Origin: Pyropia yezoensis
Lineage: Eukaryota; Rhodophyta; Bangiophyceae; Bangiales; Bangiaceae
Reading direction: 5' to 3'
Length of the DNA: 64,000 nt
NCBI GenBank assembly: GCA_009829735.1
Contig: CM020620.1
Coordinates: 4,394,299-4,458,298, forward strand
The position numbers and the translations under genes are program-made. The notes below the pieces were generated by a model. It was given only the letters and a program-made list of their open reading frames with translations, had not been told where the DNA came from and searched no databases. Shown here piece after piece: positions 1 to 11,440 of this stretch. Position 1 is the stretch's first letter, and each line of letters begins with the position of its first letter.

Positions 1-1896
1 GCCATTCCGCTACGGCTCCTCCCCGCCGTGAGGTCGTTGACGGGGGAGGAGGCGGCGCCGGGGACGCCCGTCAGCAGGCCAAAAAACCGCAGCACGAGCA
101 CAAACGTCTCGACGGCACCGTGCAGGGCGCCACCATTGGCGGTATGAATGGACCGACGCGGCATCGTCACCAGTACCCCCCCGCGGCGCACGGACAGGGC
201 ACACAGGGAATGCACCAGGGACAGGGCACACAGCACACAGAAAGATAATAGGGATATTTTATCCAACAGGATGATCGCGTCTGTCGTCTCGCCTTGCACC
301 TTGTTGACACCCTTTCCACAAAGCAAGCATCCGTCCAGCACCACGTCAGCGTTTGCACGGTCGCCCCAGTCCTAGTCGCAGTCTGATTGGTCGACTTTTT
401 CGCCGGGGGGGTGTCGGTACGTAGCCTGACCGCGGATGACTTGTCGGTATTCTGGATGGCCGTGAAGCGCTGGCACTGTATCCTTCTCGCGGGACAATCT
501 GACCACGGCGGGCAAATATGACAGCCCAGAGAATCACCAGTTTCATAGTGTTTACATTGGAACCTGCGTCCGTTAGATGGTCCACGAGGTCCCCCATGGA
601 CCGTCAAAGCGCGCAAAGGGAGAGGCAGAAGGGCGAGCAATGATCGCCGTGGCCGCTAAATAAAAAATTAGACCCGCACAGGCGAGGAGCTCCTCTTGAC
701 GTCTTCGCGGGGTGTAGGGGGTGGACCAAAACGTGGAGGTCAACAGAGGTTACAGTACTGTATGTACGGAGGCGCGGGGAGCCCCAGCCAGCAATCCGAG
801 CAAGTGTTGTCTTGTTTTTATTTGTTTTTTTTTGTTTGGGCTGGATTTCCAACGAGGTGACCTGTACATACAGTACAGTACACTGTACGTGCATGGCCTC
901 CTCAGCGGCCAATGCGGTGTCCTGGTTTGGGATATGCTACAGCACAGCGGTAGAAGATCAGCCGACTGGGGCGGGCGAGGGCCCAGCTGAGTGCCACCTG
1001 CATCCAGTCTCTCAGTCAATGGGAATTCATTCCGTGACGTTGTCCGGACCAGATTTACCATCCCTACACTGATGCTCCCCTGCACGAGGCCTTTCCGCTG
1101 CCAGCCGTTCCACAGGCGGCGACGACCGCGCAATAGCCTGCCGCGCATCGCGAGAGCGCGGTGTAGTCGAGAGTTATCGTGATCGCAAATGGCCAGCCGT
1201 GTCTCGCCCTCGGTCAAGGACGTGCGCACCGCCACGGGGGATCCTCCGAGGTGCGGGGTCGGGCTGTGATGGCGGTGGCTGGGCCGGGCTGTGGCTACAC
1301 AGACGGGGCGGTTAGGTCGGTGGGAGGGAGTGTGCGGCAGGCACGCCCAGTTAAGGGCGGACATCTGGGTCAGAACGGGTGTATCTCATTGGTTGAAAAC
1401 TCTCCACAACACCGAGAGAATGCGCAGAGAGACGCGCCAGACAGGCACCAACGGGTACCTGGAGACAGACTGGCGCAAGAGAAGCAGAGGACCCCTATAC
1501 CATAAAAAGCGCTATGAGTTATCCGGTTTTATGCGCGTTTTTTTGTGTCCTGAGCTGCTGTGCTTCACGCTGCTTCCTGGGTTAGCAAGCCAGACGTCCG
1601 CAAACAGGTACGCTTTACTGGGCGTGGCGAGGCGGCGACGTTGGTGGGGGGGGGGGTTGAGGCGGGGCGGTGTGGAGGGGCCCAGCCGGACACGGCGTCT
1701 TCTAGCGAAAAAATTGGCCCGTTCCTGATTAAATGTCATCGGCCGGGCACACGCGCAGGGCCGAAGGGTGGGGTGGAGTGGGGGGTTGTGTGGGCCGTGC
1801 GTCCGCACCGTGTGTAAATAATCTCGACGACATCATGCCATGATAGCAAAGCAAGGCGGCCCTCGGGCGGGACGGGGCGGGAAGCGTGGGGGAGCG

Positions 1897-1899
<3 letters not shown>

Positions 1900-1927
<28 letters not shown>
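1900..1927. repeat. 28-base G homopolymer
   Basis: An uninterrupted G run followed by T. Runs this long are prone to slippage and sequencing error, so the length is approximate. Confidence 0.9.
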
Positions 1928-1955
1928 TGCCCGCCCCCCTTCCCCGGGGACTACA

Positions 1956-2091
1956 GCAGCGGCTGATGGGTGGGTGAGGGTCGTATCTACAAACCGCGAT
2001 TCCCCGTGCCCCACGTGTCCATTGCAGCGGCTGAGGGGTGGGTGAGGGTCATATCTACAAACCGCGATTCCCCGTGCCCCACGTGCCCATC
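1956..2091. repeat. tandem duplication, 2 x 68 bp
   Basis: Two adjacent 68-bp units (1956-2023 and 2024-2091) differ at only a few positions. Each begins GCAGCGGCTGA and contains TATCTACAAACCGCGATTCC. No coding role is evident. Confidence 0.9.
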
Positions 2092-3629
2092 GGCAGGTGG
2101 TACCGCCCGTGTGCATTGTCCGAGGCCTGTTACCACAACGGCTTGGTGTGGCACCCGCGTCGAAATTGTACCCCCCCGTTGGCCCTGGTGCACCACAGCG
2201 GGCGACGAGACGCGCCACGTGAAAAGCAAAGCCACACCCTGATTGGATGGTACGAAATTACCCGTCTCTGTTGGACGGGGCCCCTGTAAAAGGCAAAGGG
2301 GCGTCTGGGGCACGCTCCCACGCCCGCCTCCGACTGACACGGGGAGGGGCGGGGGGTGGGGGTCGCGTATGGGTGTCCGAGAAAGCAGCGCTTGCTTCCA
2401 CATCATCGGGCGCCCGTCCGTGCTGGTCTCGCGTGGGTCTGGTGTCAATGGAGCTCTGGAACCCGCTCTCCCATGCACCGTCCAGAAACGCAGCTTCAGA
2501 GGCCACCCGCGCACCCGCGTCCTGGGAGGCTGTGGACAGGCCCCACACGCACACAGTACGTGGATCGTCAATCGGTCCACATGCGCGCGGCTCGAGCGCG
2601 CGTCGCGATGCGCACAGTAAAAACGAGCACACGGCCACAAATCGCATCTCTTTGCACCTCAGCGGCGACACGGTCACGATCGCCGATACTGCCAACCAAT
2701 GTGGGGCCCGGCTGCAGTGGGGGGCATACAGTGCTGGCCCTTGTGGCGGGGGGGCCGTTGCACACACATAGAGCATGTCGCCTCAGCTGCCTGGGGCGGC
2801 CTGGTCCCCACCCCCACCCACACACAACTCGCCCCCGGGGTTAGACGCTTCCCGGAGAGCGCACCGCCCGGCCCTTCTCTCTCAACCGTCATTGGAGGCG
2901 CACCCCGTCCCGGTTTTTTTTGCCCGTGACGGATGATGGGTGCGCTTGTCGCGCACTGCGGACGGCCCAGGTATGTGCCTCGCGGCGCCGGGGGCGCGCG
3001 GCTTCGCACTAATCCCCAGCCGCCCATGGCGGGTGAAGGGGGGGCTTGACTAGTATTGGGGGCGGCCGCGGCCAGCACCCTGCAGCGCATGGTGCGGGCG
3101 GGCGTGCCCGGGCCCTGCAGCTCCCCTCCTCCCTCCACCATGGGCGGGGCCCGCGGGCAAGGTGGACAAACGCGTGGCGTGAAAAGAATGGTCACTCACG
3201 GGAGGGTGCTGTGAGTGGTCGAGGAACGTGCTCCTGGAGGGGCGCTAGTGTAGCCGATCCGCCCTTACGGACGCACTCTCTGTGACACACGCCTGTGCAC
3301 AAGCACCCTCCAACTCAACCAAACCCGGACCCACACTGTTGGTGGTTGCGCCCTTCCCCGCGCCCACCCGCCAGGGCCGCCGCCTTCCCATCACAATCCT
3401 GCCCCACCCCGTTCTATCCCCGCGGGCTATTCAAGCCCTGCCGCGGGTGTGCCTCGGCACGGGGTCGTCGCAGGCTCCCCCACCCACCGCCCGCCCCGCA
3501 CACGCCCTCACGGCAAAGAGACAGGCGGGCCTCACAGGTGTGCTCCACCCCTGTCGTCCTGGCACCTCTTGCCCGTTCCCCAGTCCCGCCTCACCGCGAC
3601 CCCCTGCCCTTCGATTGGTTCCCCGCGTG

Positions 3630-3653
3630 CCCCCCCCCCCCCCCCCCCCCCCC
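3630..3653. repeat. 24-base C homopolymer
   Basis: A C run just upstream of the probable start codon at 3690. It makes translation starting further upstream unlikely. Confidence 0.9.
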
Positions 3654-3689
3654 ACATCGCCGGTATCTTCCGCCCGGCATCCGGCCCTG

Positions 3690-4739
3690 ATGGAGAACCA
3701 AGACGCGCCCAACTTCCCTGCTATGCCCATGATGGCCGCCCCCACCGCCGCTCGCGGCCCGTCGTGGACCGCGACCCTGCGCGACTGCCGTGCTCGCGAC
3801 CGCTGCGCGACTCTGCCGACGCACGTCGCCTTTTTTGCGTGGACTCTATTCACCTTCCTATTCCCTTTGGCCGCGCCGGTACCGTCCAATGGCGTGGCAA
3901 CCGACGGGCTGTTCTTGCACACTCCGTCTGAGCGGGTGGAGTTGATGGACATGCAGCACGTCTGCGACAAGGCCGACCTGCCGGTAGGTAGCCTGCCGTC
4001 CTATGACCCGGACAACTACCCGGGCGATATCCCGACGGCCGTCCGCGAGGCGCTCGAGTACAAGGAGAATGCCGCCCACCTCGAGCGCTTCTTCCGTCGC
4101 AAGAACCGGGTACTGGTGTGTGCCTCCCAGGACGAGTGTGTGTCCATGTCGCACGACAACCTCACTTCCCTGTGTCCGGCGCTTCCCTTGTGGTGCTAAC
4201 AGGTGGAGGTTCCGTGCGGCATGCCCGTGGCACTCCACGACGTCGTCTCCCTCCGCGGTAGTCTGCTACAGTCCGACCGGCCTGAAAACGGGGCCGCAGC
4301 CGCCTTGTCCAGTTCGTGGCTGCTGAGCGTTGCCGTCGTGCTGGCTGGGTCCGTCGTATCGAAAAAGATTCTGTGGCTCATCCCTCAAGCCTTGGTGGAC
4401 ATCCTCGCCGACGCGGACTATGCGGCGCTGTGCGACGGGGACGACACGCTGCGCCACTTCTTGGGGGCAGCCTTCGAGCTTCTACGCGTGCTGTGGATGG
4501 ATCAGTACGCGGTGGAGGCATTCCTCGGGGAAACCCTAGACAAGCGGCGCGCCTTGCGCTGCGAGTACCGCCCAGAGGGCGGCGCTGGCCGTGTGTACCT
4601 GCGGGAAAGCGTGGATCTCCCGGGCCTGCCCTGCACCTCGGACGTGCTGGCGGACGTCGTGATGCCTAGCGTGGCGCCGGTGCCTATCATTCCGCCCCCC
4701 CCCATGAGCTTTGGTGAGGGCTTCCCCGCCAGCATGTAG
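3690..4739 (+). CDS. unknown protein, probable membrane anchor; one in-frame TAA or short intron
   Basis: I do not recognise the family. From the ATG at 3690 the frame codes about 169 residues, meets TAA at 4197-4199, and stays open in the same frame to 4739. Both halves look protein-like: varied residues, charged helices such as REALEYKENAAHLERFF, and no low-complexity drift. Residues about 45-64 form a strong hydrophobic segment (signal anchor), and a second lies soon after the stop (SSWLLSVAVVLAG). The TAA sits inside CTAACAG, directly before GTGGAG. A short phase-0 intron ending at 4202 would remove it; GT donors at 4110, 4116 and 4140 would all keep frame. The branch-like CTAAC would then abut the acceptor, which is unusual. 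Alternatives are read-through or a decayed gene. Starts upstream of 3690 would cross a 24-base C run and were rejected. Confidence 0.55.
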
Positions 4740-5513
4740 TCGAGTGGTGGCGGAGGTGGTGGCAGCAGTGGCTGGCTCGCCTCGTGTACACGAGGCGGGC
4801 ATGTGGTAGCCGAGTGCGTGCCCTGACAGCAGGGGGGGGTTCGTGAGTAGGTGGGCTGGCACCGCCTGTGCGTCAACGTTTGCTTGTCCTGTGGGTCGGA
4901 TGGCCTTGTGTTTGCGTGTCCAGATGTTCTCTGTGGTCCCCTGCCATGACGGGTTGTCGTGTGTAGATTTAGAAAAAGGGGTCATTGTGGTCGTGGAAAA
5001 ACGAGCATACTTGCATGCCAACGGCTGGCCAGAACATCAGCCACAGTGCCACACTATATGGCCCCTCCGATGCAAGTGGGTGGAGCACCTGCTGTCCCGT
5101 CGCCACTGTCACCGCCCCAACAGCTGTACCGGCGAAAAGGGTGACCGGGCACTGAGGCGGCCTGTATATTAGAGACAGGGGAAATGGACAGCGCAAAAGG
5201 GTCGGAATGAGCTGGGCCGACCGTCTCCAAATGGGACAGCACGCGGATGGGGATCGACAACCACCCACTTGGCGCGGGCACGTTCTCGTGCCCGTCATTA
5301 CCGAGGCGGCGGCGATGGTGGGGGTGGTGGCAAAAAGGGGTGGGGGAGGTGGATGGACTGGGCATGTCTAGGCGGGCGGCCGTCGCGACTTCGGCGGTTG
5401 ACAACAGCACCGGTACGTACGCCCAACGCCGGTCGACAGCGGCGCCGGTACGCCCGACTGGCGCGCGGCGCAGCCACCCCACCATGGCAAGGGCAAAGGA
5501 AACCGTCTAGTGA
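4740..5513. other. intergenic, no gene seen
   Basis: This stretch lies between the unknown gene and the zinc-finger fragment. Open frames are short or Arg/Gly-rich and no motif is recognised. Confidence 0.45.
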
Positions 5514-5892
5514 AACCGCGACACACCACCTTGACAAACCCATTGCAAAGTATTTGAGAGGAAACGTCAACATTCAAGTGACCAACACCGTCTACTTTAC
5601 CAGTTGTGCGTGTACTTTGAAATATATTTCCTGCGAGTGCCGCGGAGCGCTCCGTTATGTACATAACAAGACGGGTGCGTGTGACCTCGACCGCTGTCGG
5701 GGCATGTCGGTAACCAATGAGATCGTGATAGACAAAAACACACACTTTGTTCACGAGTGCCATTCCCACGTACGAAATCGTGCGATCGATGACTTGATCC
5801 GATTTTTGGTGAATCACGCCACCATAGCATATGATAGTGTTCAGGATACTTTTTCAACTGATGTCGAGGACCACTTCTTAGTTGACAGATAA
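5514..5892 (+). mobile_element. FLYWCH/WRKY-GCM1-like zinc finger fragment, probable Mutator-like transposase N-terminus
   Basis: The open frame enters from a low-complexity region upstream, but from about 5514 the composition becomes AT-richer and the protein looks genuine up to the stop at 5890-5892. It contains a Cys/His pattern: CACTLKYISCEC, then about 45 residues later HECHSH, followed by a helix (RAIDDLIRFLV). This resembles the FLYWCH / WRKY-GCM1 zinc fingers found at the N-terminus of MULE transposases and in derived host factors. No DDE catalytic domain follows within the next kilobase, so this is a fragment, a non-autonomous element or a domesticated piece. No N-terminal Met is convincing. 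The family call is by pattern only. Confidence 0.45.
5654..5667. repeat. 14-bp perfect palindrome, copy 1
   Basis: GTTATGTACATAAC, perfectly self-complementary, inside the zinc-finger open frame. A second exact copy lies 336 bp downstream. Confidence 0.85.
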
Positions 5893-6280
5893 ACCACATT
5901 TCCGTCCAACTGTTTCAGTATGTACCGTTCGCGATCCTCGCGAACCCACATGAAAATAGTCGCGGACCGATGAAATCTCTTGGCATCATGTTATGTACAT
6001 AACGCGACCCCGTCGTTGTGGTCGGTCCGCCTGAGTGCAGTATGAGTTCTGTAAGTACTTGAAGAATTAAGAGGTAAGTTTATCTAGGAGTTTTTGCTAC
6101 CAGATCACTTCACCTCTGTGGATCCGCGTGGGTGCGTGGCGGAGGTGGGGGTGGGGGTAGGGGGTGGGTGAGTGGGGGGGGGGGGGGTTGGGGGGGGGGG
6201 GGGGGGGGGGGTTGTGAGCCGCGCATTGTTGGTGTGTGTCGAGAGTGGGGTTGGTGGTGGCGGTGGTGGCGGTGGGGGCC
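5893..6280. other. AT-richer flank followed by G runs
   Basis: No open frame is recognised. The first 200 bases are AT-richer than their surroundings and hold the second 14-bp palindrome and two GTAAGT strings (near 6055 and 6071) that resemble 5' splice sites. From about 6120 the sequence becomes G-rich, with runs of 14 G (6174-6187) and 22 G (6190-6211). Confidence 0.4.
5990..6003. repeat. 14-bp perfect palindrome, copy 2
   Basis: GTTATGTACATAAC, identical to the copy at 5654-5667. Confidence 0.85.
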
Positions 6281-6661
6281 AGAGGCCAGCCGACTCCGTT
6301 GCCGCCTCCACAGCTACGGCTGTCGCCACGCCGCCACGCCGCCACACCGCCACGCCGCCACGCAATGCCAGCTGGTGCGCGACTTGAAGCCTGGGCTGGC
6401 GATCGTGGTCGGCACCGCGTCGGCGGCGTCGGCCGCGGACCGTTTCCTGCGGACAATAACCCGGTTCTTTTGCTGGTTATTTGGCCCAGGAAGTACACAT
6501 TGCAGGCCAGGAAACGCCCAGGAAACCCTCTGAATGAGACAACGAATCGATAACGGATCGCCGTAGAGAGTGCGCCAGCGCAGAGATCATGACGTATGCT
6601 CTCCTCGGGAGCATCTCTGATGTAAGAATGTGGCAGTGACTCCACAATCCAGCACTGACGG
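6281..6661. repeat. dispersed repeat, copy 1
   Basis: About 380 bp matching 11441-11881 closely. Both copies start GAGGCCAGCCGACTCCGTTG and end CCAGCACTGACGG. A core around TGCTGGTTATTTGGCCCAGG is almost identical. Near its left end the copy carries a short GCCACGCC minisatellite. No TG..CA ends, terminal inverted repeats or target duplications were found, so the class is unknown. It could be a short non-autonomous element. Confidence 0.8.
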
Positions 6662-8539
6662 CTCATTACCTGGCGCGCTCGTCGCTGGTGCTCCATCACG
6701 TTACGCTGCGGACGTTGCCGATCACCCTTCAAGGGGATGCTACCGCCAGGCAGCCCGCCGACCCAACCTACCACGACCAGTTCCACCAGCCGAGCTACTG
6801 TTGGCATCCGCGCTCCGTGCGCGTGGTGCTTGACATGGACGCCACCGCCACAAGCAGCAGCGTGGTGTGGGGGCCGTATGGTACCGCCCCTGGGAGTGGT
6901 AGTGGTCGTCGTCGTGTGCCTCTGCCTGCGACGGCAGGGGCACGTGCAATTTCGGAGGTGGCTCCCCGCCGTCGCCACGTGGGGCGTGGACACCCCATCG
7001 ACGCAGCACGCGACGGCGACGGAGATGGACGCCGCGAGCAGCACTGGATGGTCGTCAATGGGTACCGCCGCTTCTTCGCATTCCTGCTAGTGCTCTGATG
7101 CACAGGCGTGCTGCATTTGCCGCCAACGAGTGCGAAGAATGACGGATTTCTCGTTGTAGCGTTTGTCAATCGCGGGTTTTGTTTGCGTGTGTATACGAAG
7201 GATACGGGGTTGAGGCGGGCCACCGAGACGTGCCGTCGTCTCAATCGTGGGTTTTGTTTGCGTGTGTGTACGAAAGATACGGGGTTGAGGAGGGCCACTG
7301 AGCCGTGCCGTCCTCGACAGCGATCCTTTTGCCCCCCCACTCGCGTGCCTTGCCCCGTCTCACCAGCGCATACCCGTACAGGAGCCCGGCCAACGGGACG
7401 ACTTTCATACCCCGCGCCAGTCCTCGCACCCAAAACCGCCCCATGCCTCCCCCCCGTCCCCGACCCCCCCCCCCGCGCCTCCACCGCCGCCTCCCGCAGA
7501 AGCTCGGTAAAGTTTCCGGTCGTGCAGGCGCAGGCCCCCAAGGACAGCCCTGACGCGGAGGAGTGGAAAAAGGACACCACCTTCCAAGACAGCGTGGCGC
7601 CCACCGCCCGGGCCCTGGGCAGACGCTCTACCCGACGGGTAACGTTGTCCAGCATGGCCGCCCGGTTGCAGGCGGTACCTAACAAACAGCCAGTCAGCAA
7701 GCCCCCCCGCCCCCTCTCTCCGCGACACACGCACGCTCGCACGCTCGCTTGCTCACTTGCTCGGTCGCTCGCCCGCACGGCTGCACGCCCGCCCGCACGC
7801 ACGCGCACGCGGCGGCGAGCCGTGACGGTCCCGGGCTTGCTGCCCCCATCGCCGCCAGCACCAGCACCACCAACCCCCCCTCCCCCCGGCCTGTAGCTGC
7901 CCTCCAGCCATGCACAGGCCCTCGCAAGCCGCGCGCAAGGAGGCGCGAGGCGGGGGGGAGGCTGGCGGCGAGCCGGAGGGAACCAGGTGCGGCGTTGGCC
8001 GCCCCGCCACCCCCCCTCCCCCCACGGGCGACACAGTCCAGCAGGAGGAGGCCGCCGCCCTGCGCGGGCTCGTCGGCGACAGCAGAGGCTCGCCCGCCAG
8101 CCCGGCGGGACACGGCGCGGCTGGCCGCCTGGCGGGCCGCCCGGTTCGACGCCGCGCCCTCACCCCCACCGCAGGTGCCCGAGATGATTGTGGCCAGCTC
8201 CTTGCCCACCACCACCCTCGCAGCTCTGCCGAGATCCTCCTGCTGCCGTCGCTCCTGTCGCTCCCGCTGCCGCCACGGCGCCAAAGCCAATGCCGTGCGC
8301 ACGGCGGCGGGGTATTACGGCGGGGCGCCGCGCCCTCGCGGTCACCCGCGCGGCATGATGAGCCCCCCCGCGGCGGCCAACGCAGCCAAGGCGACCGGTG
8401 GCAGGGGCGGGGGGGGCGGCGGCGGCTCGTTGGCGTCTGCGTCGGCTGCGGCATCCGTCTCCCTTGGTGGCGGCAGATGCAGAGGCGGCGGCGGTGGCGG
8501 CGGCGAGGGCGGTGGTGGCGGGGACCTCCCGCCCTCAAT
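6662..8539. other. GC-rich stretch without a recognisable gene
   Basis: Long open frames exist on both strands but are Arg/Pro/Ala/Gly-rich and overlap one another, as expected from composition. One 75-bp tandem duplication lies inside. Part of the right half may be the low-complexity upstream portion of the GATA-like gene. Confidence 0.4.
7167..7316. repeat. tandem duplication, 2 x 75 bp
   Basis: Units 7167-7241 and 7242-7316 share GGGTTTTGTTTGCGTGTGT and GATACGGGGTTGAGG with scattered substitutions. Confidence 0.9.
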
Positions 8540-8640
8540 TTTGTCCACTGCGCGGCGACGGCGACGCCGCTGTGGTACACTGGCGCGGGTGAGCCGCGCT
8601 CCCTGTGCAACGCGTGTGGGGTGCGGCTGCACAAGGGGAC
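8540..8640 (+). pseudogene. degenerate GATA-type zinc finger
   Basis: The frame reads FVHCAATATPLW, then LCNACGVRLHKG. The 18-residue loop between the second and third zinc ligands matches the plant-type GATA class (C-X2-C-X18-C-X2-C). The first ligand is missing: the expected Cys codon at 8540-8542 is TTT (Phe). The other three Cys and the LCNACG core are intact. Flanking sequence in this frame is low complexity, and 250 bp downstream it runs into copia pol remains. This may be a decayed GATA factor gene, or a functional gene with one erroneous base. GATA fingers bind (A/T)GATA(A/G) DNA; a finger lacking one ligand should not fold normally. Confidence 0.6.
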
Positions 8641-8904
8641 GCTCGCGCTCAGGCGGGTGCCGCCGCCCGGGGGGGGCTCCCACTGCACGACCGTCCGCGG
8701 GCCGGGCGCGAGACTCTCGCCGCCGCCGCCTCTGCCGCGACAGCCGCCGCGTCGTCATCGGGGGAGGGGGGGGTGGGGGAATGGAGGGGATGACGGGGGG
8801 GGGACGGCGTGGAGGCGGCCCGTCGTCATCATCGTCCAGGGGGTGCGGGGGGGGCGGGGGCGGCGGCACGGTCGCCGGGGCTGGCGCGGCGAGCCGCGGC
8901 GAGC

Positions 8905-10585
8905 AGCTGCTATGCAAAGTGCACCAGGCCGGCACCGAGGCCTTGCGCCACCGCAATCAGGTGCCGGAGATGCCCGGGCTTACCAACGAGCACGCGTCCA
9001 TCCACCTCACCGTGGACGTGCTGCCGGGCGACGCCCGCCTTAAGACCGCCCGGTTTAGGACTGCCGCCCGCAAGGAAGCGGAGGGGTTGCAGGACCGTGG
9101 CGCCTTCCGCAAGACTAAGCGGTGTGACCTGCCGCCGGGTGCCAACGTCATCAAGGGCCGCTTCGTCTTCACCCTCAAGGAGTTCAACACCCCCGAGGAG
9201 CAGCCCAAGGCACGTGACGTGGCGCAGGGCCAGTCGGACAAGGCCAAGGCCTTCGTAGTGCACAGCTCCTCGACGCTGCGACAACGCTCCACCCGTATCA
9301 ATCATCGACATCAATCAACAACGACTTCCGCATTTTTTTCTACGATGTCACCCAGGCAGGCCTACCTTCAGAGTCAGGAGGGGTTCACGTGGGAAATTTA
9401 CCTTGACCCGCGCCCAGCCGACCGGGGGCTGTTCGGCCTGGCCGACGATGAGGTACTTCTCCTCATACTTCCCTTGTTCGGCATTTGTGACGCGGGGAAT
9501 ACTGGGGTGACACAATGTCGACCCACCTCCGTGGCGACTTGGGTATGGTTCCCCTCATCTCCGACCCCGCTATGTTCGCCAAGCGGGCCACCACTGCAAT
9601 GCTCCAGGGCATGACCGGCGCCTTCGTGGACGACCTGCTCAACGGCGGCGACGAGAGCGCTTCCAGGAGCTGACTAAGAAGACCCTGGCCAGATTCCAAG
9701 CCAAGGAGCGCAAATGGGACAACGGTGCATTTGTCTGCGTCCGGCTGGCGCAGTGGCCAAGCCGACCAAGCACTTTTGCGGCCCGCCAGCTGGAGTACGT
9801 GGACAACCTCTCCATGCTGGCCATCGCGGCGTCGTTTAGGGAGTTTGTCTCCTCCCGGGCCAGCTTGGCCTGGATGGCGCATACGCGGCCGGACCTGGCC
9901 TGCGGTATCAACCAGCTGGTGCACATTGGCGAGGCGGGATAAGGTCTTGCGGCGATCAAGTCGTACAACAACTTCGTTGAGCGCGCCAAGGTCAACCGCG
10001 ATCGCGTCCTGTCCGACAAGCCCCTTGACATCAAGACACTGTGCATCCGCGCGTACGCTGACGCATCCTTCGCCACCAATGCCGACTACTCCTCGCAAAG
10101 AGGCTACCTCATCTTGCTGTGAGACGCGATGGGCAACTCCCACGTGCTGAGTTTTGGTAGCCGCAAGAGCCGGCGCATCGTGCGGTCTGCCATGGCGGGT
10201 GAAGTCTTTGCATTCACCGCCTGCCTCTACGAGGCCTTCATTCTGCGTGACGACCTGGAGCAGTTGCGCAACTGCCGCATCCCCCTTAACATCTTCATCG
10301 ACTCGAAGCAGATGTCTGACGTGATCACCCGCACTTCCCACCCGACAGAGCAGCGTCTTCTCATCGATATCGCTACCGCCCGGGGGGCACACGATCGACA
10401 GGACATGTCTAACGTTGGGCTCGTCCAAGGCAAGGACAACATGGCAGGCGGCCTTACCAAGGCCAAGTCTAACGATGCCCTCGAACGCTTCCTGGACTCT
10501 GGCATCGACGACACGCCAGTGGAGCAGTGGATCATCCATGCCCCGCTGGCCTCAACGCCCCGTCCGACCACGGGGCCGGGGGGAG
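8905..10585 (+). mobile_element. Ty1/copia pol remnant (reverse transcriptase and RNase H), broken
   Basis: The left part carries the copia reverse-transcriptase start (GANVIKGRFVFTLKEF) and a segment like DVTQAYLQ. The right part carries a copia RNase H region, with ADASFATNADYSSQRGYL, SRKSRRIVRSAMAGE and a tail ending VEQWIIHAP. The order RT then RNase H at the 3' end, with no integrase after it, is the Ty1/copia arrangement. The copy is old and broken, with several disruptions. Integrase, protease and gag are not recognisable upstream. A purine-rich tract (GGGGCCGGGGGGAG) at the right end looks like the polypurine tract and abuts a TGTGAGACC start of the 3' LTR. Confidence 0.85.
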
Positions 10586-11000
10586 TGTGAGACCGCCCGC
10601 ACGTGCCTCTGGCCGTCACATCTGTTGGTGTGACGGCCAAGGCGATGTCCTGGCGGGACGAGCGGCAGGATATCTAATCCTTGCCGGCGTGGTCGAACGG
10701 GAGGTGATTCTGGTGGCGCCAGCCTGCCTAGGTTGGTGCCAGTGCACGGTAGATACCGCAGTGCCGTGCTGACATTGGCCCGCCACCGTGCACTGCCCTG
10801 TGCGGGGCTGCTGGGAGGGGGACTCCCACGAGTGCGCACGAGAGAGGGGTGGCGGATCCCGTGTGCTTTATGAGTGACCCGACAGACCGCCGCGGGCAGT
10901 CGGCCGGCCTTTGGACTGGCCTTATCTCAGAAGTACACATACATATAGTATTGTTTGCCTCTGGGATACGGACTGTCACGCCTTCTTGACGCTTCACCTG
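10586..11000 (+). repeat. probable 3' LTR of the copia remnant (right end uncertain)
   Basis: The LTR start is inferred from the polypurine tract followed by TGTGAGACCGCCC at 10586. An 11-bp perfect stem (10610-10620 with 10629-10639, TGGCCGTCACA) lies near its start, and a TATA-like stretch, CATACATATAGTA, lies near 10940. No matching 5' LTR was found in the window, so the right end given is only a guess. Confidence 0.4.
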
Positions 11001-11440
11001 TAGCGACCAAACTTCAGACAGGTGTGCGGCACTTGCCGGAATTCGTTCCTGAGGAACACTGCGCGGAGCGAGGCGTGGAGAGATTCCGTGCGGGTGGCCC
11101 AATCCACTGGGCCGCGTCGACGGGCGCCCCCCGCCCCCGCCTTCTCCCGGGCCTTCCCCACGCCCGCCGCCGCCGCCGCCGCCACCACCACTGGTGGGGG
11201 GCGGGGCGGCCGCCCGCCGCGGCCACGCAGCCGGGGAAGGCCGGCGCGGGCCGCGGTGCCGTGGCGACACGCCCCTCCGACGCTAGCGCTGCCACCGCCG
11301 TCCGCAACGTGTGGGGGGTGGCGGCCGACGCCGTGGCGGCGGCGGCGGCGGCGGCGGCGCGCCGTCGGCAGTGGTCGGTGGTGGGGTTGGTGATGGTGGT
11401 GGTGGAGGTGGGGGTGGTGCTGCTGCTGATGGGTGGGGGC
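11001..11440. other. GCC/GGC-rich stretch, no gene seen
   Basis: Trinucleotide-rich sequence between the copia remains and the second dispersed repeat. Open frames on both strands are simple-sequence products. Confidence 0.45.

Larger units (their letters stand above)
1..3689. other. GC-rich stretch, no recognisable gene
   Basis: No open frame here gives a protein I recognise. The frames are rich in Pro, Arg, Gly and Ala, as expected by chance at this composition. The stretch holds a 28-base G run, a 24-base C run, one 68-bp tandem duplication and GTACATA-type palindromes near 751-767 and 864-892. A 5' regulatory region for the gene at 3690 could lie in its last few hundred bases, but no clear TATA box is visible. 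Confidence 0.5.

Noticed and set aside
7749-9614. 621-residue plus frame spanning the GATA and copia regions
   Set aside because: Mostly Gly/Arg/Ala polymers from composition. The GATA finger is in another frame, and only the right part is copia pol.
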